This document shows positions 1 to 5,800 of a stretch of DNA of 6,737 nucleotides, one piece after another. Location: positions 1 through 6,737 of the forward strand of contig NVQY01000014.1 in NCBI GenBank assembly GCA_002400675.1, in the 5' to 3' direction. The DNA comes from Paracoccaceae bacterium (GTDB lineage: Bacteria > Pseudomonadota > Alphaproteobacteria > Rhodobacterales > Rhodobacteraceae). The position numbers were made by a program, and so were the translations under genes. Position 1 is the first letter of the stretch. Every line of letters starts with the position of its first letter. The notes beneath the pieces were generated by a model. It saw only the letters and a program-made list of their open reading frames with translations, was not told where the DNA came from and did not search any database.

Positions 1-1761
1 CAACCGACCGAGCATCAGTATTTTGTCACCGAAACCATTGCCGAGATTGCCGCGCTGGACCGCCGGTTGCCGTCGATTGCCGATCGCGACGGCGAATATT
101 ATCTGCGTCAGGAAGGGCAGGGATTGCTGGTCGGTGCCTATGAGCGCAACATGAAATTCTGGGCCGAGGACGGCACGCCGGCGGGGTTCGGGCACGAGTT
201 GTTCGCCGACGATCTGGAGCGGATCGAGGAAAACATGCTGCGCGCCATAGACCGGGTACCCGCCATTGGCGAGGCCGGGATCAAGCGGGTGATCAACGGC
301 CCGATGATCTGGTCGCCCGATGCCAACGTTCTGTTTGGTCCGGTGCCCGAGTTGCGCAATTATTTCGCCTGCAACGGCATCATTCCGGGGTTCAGCCAGT
401 CGGGCGGTATGGGGTTGATGGCTGCGCAATGGATCGTTGAGGGCGAAACCCAATACGACATGTTCGCCTGGGACATGGCGCGCTTTGGCGACTGGGCGGA
501 CAAGGCGTTCACCAAGGCCCGCGTGCGTGACAGTTACGCGCACCGGTTTTCGATCCACTTCCCCAACGAGGAACGTGCTGCGGGCCGTCCCGTGCGCACC
601 CGCCCCGTGCACGACATACAAAAAGACATGGGCGCGGTGATGGGGCTGAGCTATGGCTGGGAGCATCCGTTGTGGTTTGCCGACAGCCCCGGCGTGGTCG
701 ATACTAATGGGTTCACCCGGCAAAACTGGTGGGGGCCGGTGGGGGACGAATGTCGGATGCTGCGCGATCACGCGGGGATCATCGACATCTCGAACTTTGC
801 CAAATACCGCTGCAAGGGGCCGGGGGCGGGGGCTTGGCTGGATGCAATATTCGCCAACAACATGCCGCGCGAGGTTGGCCGGTCCTGTCTGACGCCGCTG
901 ATTGGCAAGCGGGGCGGAATTGCCGGGGATTTCACTGTGACACGGCTGGGACAGGATGAATTCTGGATCATCGGCTCGGGCATCGCCGAACGCTATCACC
1001 AGCGGTTTTTCAACGCCGTTCCCCTGCCCGAAGCTACCAGTTTCGAGTCCCAGACGGTTGAAGTGTGCGGGTTCAACGTGGCCGGGCCGCAATCGCGCGC
1101 CATGCTGCAACGGCTGACCAATACTTCGCTTGAGACGGTTGATTTCCCCTTTATGCGCTCAAAGCGGATCGAACTGGCGGGGGTCGACTGTCTGGTGCTG
1201 CGGGTGTCGTTCACCGGCGATCTGGGGTGGGAATTACACTGTGCCACCGGGGATCAGCAACGGCTATACACCGCGCTGATCGAGGCCGGGCGCGATTTCG
1301 GCGCGGGGCCGGTTGGCAGCCGGGCGCTGATGTCGCTGCGGGTGGAAAAGGGCTATGGCAGCTGGTCGCGCGAATACAGCCCCGAATACTGGCCGCAAGA
1401 GGTCGGGCTTGCGCGGCTGTGCAAGATGGACAAGGATTTCCTGAACAAGGACGCGGTGGCGCAGACGCTGGCCAATGAACCGCGCGAACAACTGGTTCTG
1501 CTGGCGCTTGACGCTGCTGACATCGATGCCTCAAACGCCGACGCCACCGGCGGAGAGCCGATTTTCAGGGACGGGCAGGGCGTGGGGCGTGTTACTTCGG
1601 GGGCCTATGGTTATAGCGTGGGCATGTCGCTGGCGCTGGGCTATGTCAAAGGGGTCGGGCCGGGTGATGCGGTAGAGGTGATGGTGTTGGGGCGTCCCCA
1701 CAAGGCGCGGATACTGGCCGAACCGCCGTTTGATCCCAAAGGCCAACGGTTGCGCGGCTGA
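1..1761 (+). CDS. FAD-dependent oxidoreductase with C-terminal GcvT-like domain (dimethylglycine/sarcosine dehydrogenase family), 5'-truncated
   Basis: The frame is open from base 1, so the true start is outside the window; 586 residues are visible, against roughly 800-820 for the whole family. The nucleotide-binding Rossmann part is missing. Visible residues 99-101 (NGP) and the glycine-rich segment near 122-138, ending QSGGMG, are the C-terminal part of the DAO-type FAD domain. A central FAO_M-like segment (about 205-240) is followed by a GcvT-like aminomethyltransferase region with FTGDLGWEL (404-412) and RVEKGYGSW (447-455), then a GcvT C-terminal barrel to the end. Family members oxidatively demethylate N-methylated amines such as dimethylglycine or sarcosine in the cytoplasm and can pass the one-carbon unit to tetrahydrofolate bound by the GcvT part. 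The 'NGIIPGFSQSGGMG' loop differs from the usual 'GFNS-GI' form of characterised dimethylglycine dehydrogenases and matches a broad alphaproteobacterial paralogue group, so the substrate is uncertain. It is convergent with the next gene, and no partner gene is visible. Confidence 0.93.
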   Translation, partial: QPTEHQYFVTETIAEIAALDRRLPSIADRDGEYYLRQEGQGLLVGAYERNMKFWAEDGTPAGFGHELFADDLERIEENMLRAIDRVPAIGEAGIKRVINGPMIWSPDANVLFGPVPELRNYFACNGIIPGFSQSGGMGLMAAQWIVEGETQYDMFAWDMARFGDWADKAFTKARVRDSYAHRFSIHFPNEERAAGRPVRTRPVHDIQKDMGAVMGLSYGWEHPLWFADSPGVVDTNGFTRQNWWGPVGDECRMLRDHAGIIDISNFAKYRCKGPGAGAWLDAIFANNMPREVGRSCLTPLIGKRGGIAGDFTVTRLGQDEFWIIGSGIAERYHQRFFNAVPLPEATSFESQTVEVCGFNVAGPQSRAMLQRLTNTSLETVDFPFMRSKRIELAGVDCLVLRVSFTGDLGWELHCATGDQQRLYTALIEAGRDFGAGPVGSRALMSLRVEKGYGSWSREYSPEYWPQEVGLARLCKMDKDFLNKDAVAQTLANEPREQLVLLALDAADIDASNADATGGEPIFRDGQGVGRVTSGAYGYSVGMSLALGYVKGVGPGDAVEVMVLGRPHKARILAEPPFDPKGQRLRG

Positions 1762-1783
1762 AACGCCGCCCTACCCCTGCGGC
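1754..1783. terminator. Possible weak bidirectional hairpin between convergent genes
   Basis: GCCGC at 1765-1769 can pair either with GCGGC at 1754-1758 (6-base loop) or with GCGGC at 1779-1783 (9-base loop), giving two mutually exclusive 5-bp GC stems across the two stop codons. No T-tract follows on either strand, so this is not a canonical intrinsic terminator. Its position between two stops 9 bases apart is the main reason to mention it. Confidence 0.2.
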
Positions 1784-2577
1784 GCAAACGGATACGGCCC
1801 ATCGTCATTGCCAACCCGGATCACATGGCTGATCAACACGCCCTGATCGCTTTTGTGGTGCAGCATATAGCCGGGATCATCCAACAGGAATTCGCTTTCC
1901 TTCGTCATGCTCAGATCCAGCCCCAGCCGCATGCCGATACTGGGGCAGGTGGCGACGATCGTGCCTTGCCAGCCGGTAAATGTGGCGAGATGGATGTGAC
2001 CGCACAGAACCCGCTCGACACAGGGAAATCGCGCGATAATCTTCCCCAGTTGGTCCGCGCCAATGAACCCGTCCTGATCGGTTTCCAGCACGCCGCATTT
2101 CACCGGTGGGTGATGCATGAAGATCAGCGTCGGACGGCTTGGCGCCTCGGCCAGACGGGCCTCTAACCAATCCAGACGGGTGTCGCATAACTCCCCGCCC
2201 GAGGCGTTGGGAATTGTGCTGTCCAGACCGATCAGCCGCATGTCAAAGCCATCGACCACATAAGCGATAAAATCATCGACGCGGGACGGGCAGGCGGCGG
2301 CGCCAAACTCGGACCACAATGCGGCGCGGGTGTCGTGGTTGCCGGGGATCACAAAGAACGGCGCGTTCAGCCCGGCCAGAATCCGCGCGGCATTGGCCAT
2401 TTGTTCCGGCGTGCCATTGTCCGTCACATCGCCACTGATCAGCACCACATCGGCGGCCGGGTCCTGCTGGTTGATATGGGCCACCACCCGTCGCAGGTTC
2501 GCCTGCATCGGCGCGATCCCAAGGGTCTTGTGGCCGTGTTCAGCGATATGGGTGTCGCTTATCTGTGCTATCAGCAT
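1771..2577 (-). CDS. CpdA-like class III cyclic-nucleotide phosphodiesterase / metallophosphoesterase
   Basis: This is a complete 268-residue protein, close to the length of E. coli CpdA. All five metallophosphoesterase metal-binding signatures are present in order: D8-x-H10 (SDTH), G49-D50, G79-N80-H81-D82, H155-H156-P-P and G193-H194-I-H196. They build the di-metal (Fe/Mn-type) active site that hydrolyses phosphodiesters. The spacing and the segment after GHIH (W-x-G, then an AT-x-P/S turn) fit the class III cyclic-nucleotide phosphodiesterase subgroup, so cAMP or cGMP breakdown in the cytoplasm is the likely role. Related paralogues act on other phosphodiesters, and substrate cannot be read from sequence. 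There is no signal peptide or membrane segment. The ATG at 2577 starts exactly at the conserved first beta strand, and no start codon lies in frame in the 35 or so bases just upstream. The ribosome site is modest (AGGCAAG-like, about 4 bases upstream). The gene is convergent with the flavoprotein and divergent from the giant gene, so it is probably monocistronic. Confidence 0.92.
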   Translation of the reverse strand: MLIAQISDTHIAEHGHKTLGIAPMQANLRRVVAHINQQDPAADVVLISGDVTDNGTPEQMANAARILAGLNAPFFVIPGNHDTRAALWSEFGAAACPSRVDDFIAYVVDGFDMRLIGLDSTIPNASGGELCDTRLDWLEARLAEAPSRPTLIFMHHPPVKCGVLETDQDGFIGADQLGKIIARFPCVERVLCGHIHLATFTGWQGTIVATCPSIGMRLGLDLSMTKESEFLLDDPGYMLHHKSDQGVLISHVIRVGNDDGPYPFAPQG

Positions 2578-2649
2578 TGACTTGCCTGCCTGCGTTAAGA
2601 TGATGCGTCGCGGGTATCACCCCGAATTATCAATTGCCAGACGGGCGAC

Positions 2650-2662
2650 GGGCATCATGCCC
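2650..2662. promoter_or_regulatory. 13-bp perfect palindrome, candidate operator
   Basis: GGGCAT-C-ATGCCC has two perfect 6-bp arms around one central base. It lies 72 bases outside the phosphodiesterase start and about 160 bases upstream of the giant gene. A symmetric site in a shared divergent promoter region is where a dimeric regulator could sit. There is no known consensus I can match it to, and a palindrome this short can arise by chance. Confidence 0.25.
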
Positions 2663-2749
2663 ACTACGTTTGAAATCCGCTTTCCCGCAGCCTGTCCGAA
2701 ATTTTTCTGGACGGATGATTATTGATGCGCCACATTTGCACCTATGCTT

Positions 2750-2781
2750 GGCCGCATTCCGCTCAGTGGCCCGGTTTTTTT
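2750..2781 (+). terminator. Terminator-like hairpin with T7 tract in the leader of the giant gene
   Basis: GGCCGC (2750-2755) pairs with GTGGCC (2766-2771), giving 6 bp including one G-U, with a 10-base loop. Three bases later comes TTTTTTT (2775-2781). The stem is short and the loop large, so it would be a weak intrinsic terminator on the plus strand. It ends 41 bases before the giant gene's ATG. If the promoter is upstream of it, it could act as an attenuator; if the promoter is downstream, it could block read-through. Chance is a real alternative. Confidence 0.28.
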
Positions 2782-2810
2782 CATTTCAAGTCATTTAACC
2801 CTGAAAAATT

Positions 2811-2815
2811 AGAGG
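2811..2815 (+). promoter_or_regulatory. Ribosome binding site of the giant gene
   Basis: AGAGG lies 7 bases before the ATG at 2823, which is good Shine-Dalgarno spacing. An in-frame TGA at 2802-2804 closes the frame just upstream, and no other ATG, GTG or TTG lies between, so this site fixes the start of the giant protein. Confidence 0.75.
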
Positions 2816-2822
2816 TATCGCC

Positions 2823-5800
2823 ATGCCGTTGGACGCCGAATCCGTCAAGAAACTGAAATCTCACCTTGGAAAAGCACGCAAAACCGAGATGAATTTCGGG
2901 CTGGCTTTGGGCCGGAACCCGGTGGATACCGCGCTGGTCATGCATTTTGAAAGACGCAAGGAAAAGCTGTACAAAGAGGCCCGCAAGGCCGAAGGCGTGG
3001 ACAAGGCCAAATCCACTTACGGCACTGCAAGAGTTGACGGAGCGGTGCTGATCCTGTCGTGCGAAATCGACCCGCCGGTCGGGGCAAAGGCGAAATGCAT
3101 GGCCTTTTTCAAGGAACACAATATTCCGTTTAAGGTCAGGATTCTGGCCCCCGCCGGCGAGGAAATAGAGGACGGGGATGGGGGGGATGAGCCCCCCGAC
3201 GACGCCCCCGCGACGCCATCCGGGGATAGTGCGGACCACAAGAAGTGGCAGGAAATCGTCGATAAACTTCAGCCCAGACTGATTGCCACGCTGAAGGCCG
3301 GCAAGGGTGATCTGCAAAAGATGAAGGCCGCATGGGGGCTTGCCGGTGAAAAGGCCGCGGACGGTGACTATAAGGCCGGTAGGAAAGTGCTGTCGGCGCT
3401 GATGAAACTCATGTCGGACGCGGCTGGCGAGGCAAAAACCCAAGCCGAAAAGCAATCGGGATCGTTGGTCAGCGAGGCCGCGACCGGCAGGGAAATACTG
3501 GCCGAACTCAAGGCCAAGGTGGACCAGATCAAGGTGGCCTTTGGGCTGTTGCCGGGGCGCGTTGCCGACGGGCGTCAGATGATCGCGGACATTCAGCAGG
3601 GGGTCAAAGATCAGGATCTGGATTTCGCCCGCGTGGGGTTGACCCGGCTGGAAATGTTGCTGCGCGAGGCCGAGCCGCTAATCAAGGCGCGCTCTGAATT
3701 CAAGATGGCCGAGGGGCGGATTCAATCGCGCGCCAGTGTGATGGCGCACGTAAAAGCGGACCACCCGGAATTCGGTGATCTGGCCAAAGCGTTTCACGAT
3801 GCCACTGCCGACGCGATGGGCAAGGCCGACCTTGGCGACTGGTTAGCGGCGCACCATGCGCTGGGGCCGTGGGTGCGCAGTTTGGGCGCGCTGGAAAAGG
3901 CCTATCGCCAGAGCCTTGACGAGGAAGGCCAGTACAAACTGGCCGAGCTGGACCTGACCAACCGCGCCGGACTGCTGCGGGATTTCCCGACCCAGGGGTT
4001 TGACATGGCCGATATTCTTAGCGCCTATCAAACGGCCGTGCTGGCCGCGAGTGATCTGGCGGCGAAATCGGACTGGGCCGGGGCGCTGGCCAATGTGCCG
4101 GAATGGCGCCGGCATCTAGAGATCGCCGAGGCCGCTCAGGCCAGTTACATCGCGGACAAGCAGGCGTTCGAGGATGTCGAAACCGGGCTGAAAGACGACC
4201 TTGCCGCCGCCCTGAAATTGGGCGCGGTGACCCCGGCGATGGGGGTGCTTTGCAAGGCGGTGCGCGATCAGGCTCCGTTGATCAAACCGGCCTCTGACGC
4301 CAAAAACTACGCTGTTGCCGCGCCTTTGATTCAGGAACTGGCCACCCGTGTCGCGGCGTTGCTTGAGGCGCACAGGGCCTACGACGGCCAGAAATCCACA
4401 TGGGGGGTGGAGTTGGCCCAAGCAGGCGCGCGGATTGCCCGGATCGAAGGCTGCGGTGCGCTTGATCCGACGCTTGGCCCGCTCAAGGCCGGGTTCGATC
4501 AGGCGATGGCTGCGGCCCGTACCAAGGCCAAGGCCAATGATTACGCCGGCGGGCTGGCTGACCTCAGGGATGCGATGACAAGGGCCGACACGTTCCTTAC
4601 CGCCAAAGATACGTACAACGATGCGCGCGCTCAGGTGTTCGACGAGGCCCGGAATGACGGTGCCGATAACATCCCCGATATCCCCGCCGCCGGCAATGAC
4701 AACGGGGCCGCCATAACTGGCGTCGAAGCCGCCATGCAGGACGACAGTTCATTACGCAAAAGCAAGGGGTTGCAGGAGCTTTTGCAAGAGGCGAAAGCGG
4801 TCGATGGTCTGTATCAAAGCGTGATGTCGCAGGTCGATCCCGGCTTTGCCCAAGGCGCGTTGGCGCAGTTCGACACCGCCATTGCAAATTGCGAGGCTTA
4901 TCAGAGCGGCCACAAGGAAACCGCCAGCTCCAAGGGGGATCGCCAGAAATTCGCCCAGTCTGAAAGCCTTGTCACCCATTATCGCGCGATGATCGACGAC
5001 ATTCGCGCGGCGATCCCTGCGCTGACCATTCTTGAGGGCACCGACCCCGCCCCGCTGGCCAGCAACGAGGCAAACGCCCTAAGGGCAATCGGCCAGATCG
5101 ACGCGATCAAGGCGTCCAACCTATGTCCGGAGGCCAAGGATATCGCCGAAGGCAAACGTCGCCGGTTGATCGCCAACATGATGAAGGGTGCGACCTCGGA
5201 CGATCAAATCCGCGAAGTGGCGATGATGGCGGGGGGCGATTTTCAGGAGTCCTATGAACGCCAGATGGCGCTTGGCCCGCTGACCGGAACTATTGGCGAA
5301 AGCCACGCGGCGCGCGACCATCAATCGACCCGCATTCAGCCCCCCGCAGACGCCGCCAATGTGGACCAGACCCGGCGTCTGGCCCAACGGCTGATCACCG
5401 ATGACGGGCGGCTGGAACTGGCCGCGCTTTACGCCTGCGCCCCCGAGGATCTGGCCGGCGGCTCCCCGTCCTCGCGCCAGACCGCACGCGCCTTGAAACG
5501 GCTGCGTCAGGACCCCGAGGCGATTGCCTTGCTGGAAAACATCGCCGCCCCGGCCAAGGGCAGCCCGGCGGCAAAGATGGTCTGCGCCACGCTGGGTCTT
5601 GAGGCCGGCAGCGAAGTGACCGACGCCCAGACCCGGCAGGCAGCCCTTTCGTCTTTATTGGCCGAGTTGCGGCAAAAGGATGTGGGGTCGTGTTTCGCGA
5701 CGCAGGTGGCCATCAACATCCACGACACCGACCCCAAACGGTACTTGCAGGACATCTCGGACATGCTGTCCAAGGGGGTGATCACCCGGACCGTCGGCGG

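Larger units (their letters stand above)
2578..2822. promoter_or_regulatory. Divergent intergenic region between the phosphodiesterase and the giant gene
   Basis: This 245-bp gap must carry the promoters of both flanking divergent genes. It is visibly richer in A+T than the coding DNA, especially from about 2690 to 2820. No convincing consensus promoter could be fixed. The best match on the plus strand is TTGATG (2722-2727) with TATGCT (2743-2748), but the 15-base spacing is short. Recognisable structures inside are a 13-bp palindrome and a hairpin plus T-run, listed separately. A 41-codon ATG frame (2600-2725) has no supporting ribosome site and is not called. Confidence 0.5.

Noticed and set aside
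2670..2698. TTGAAA as a -35 box
   Set aside because: At 16-18 bases downstream there is only GC-rich sequence (around TGTCCG), with no plausible -10 element.
2600..2725. Possible 41-residue small protein in the intergenic gap (MMRRGYHPEL start)
   Set aside because: There is no Shine-Dalgarno sequence before ATGATG, no recognisable motif, and the frame is open far upstream as a shadow of the phosphodiesterase gene. It is only kept as context for the leader hairpin.
2330..2725. 131-codon plus-strand frame overlapping the phosphodiesterase gene
   Set aside because: It is mostly antisense to a gene with all metallophosphoesterase motifs, and it has no ribosome site or homology signal.
2781..3455. 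224-codon open frame on the minus strand
   Set aside because: It lies mostly antisense to the giant gene, whose frame has a good ribosome site and stays open for 1305 codons. The translation lacks domain signatures and reflects GC-biased codon shadowing.
3843..4421. Minus-strand frames of 90 and 101 codons
   Set aside because: They are antisense to the helical repeat region, with no start signals and no domain features.
3354..4634. Recent DNA-level tandem duplication
   Set aside because: Although the protein period is exactly 234 bases for the last three intervals, the nucleotide sequences of the units are clearly different, so this is ancient protein repetition and not a recent DNA repeat or minisatellite.
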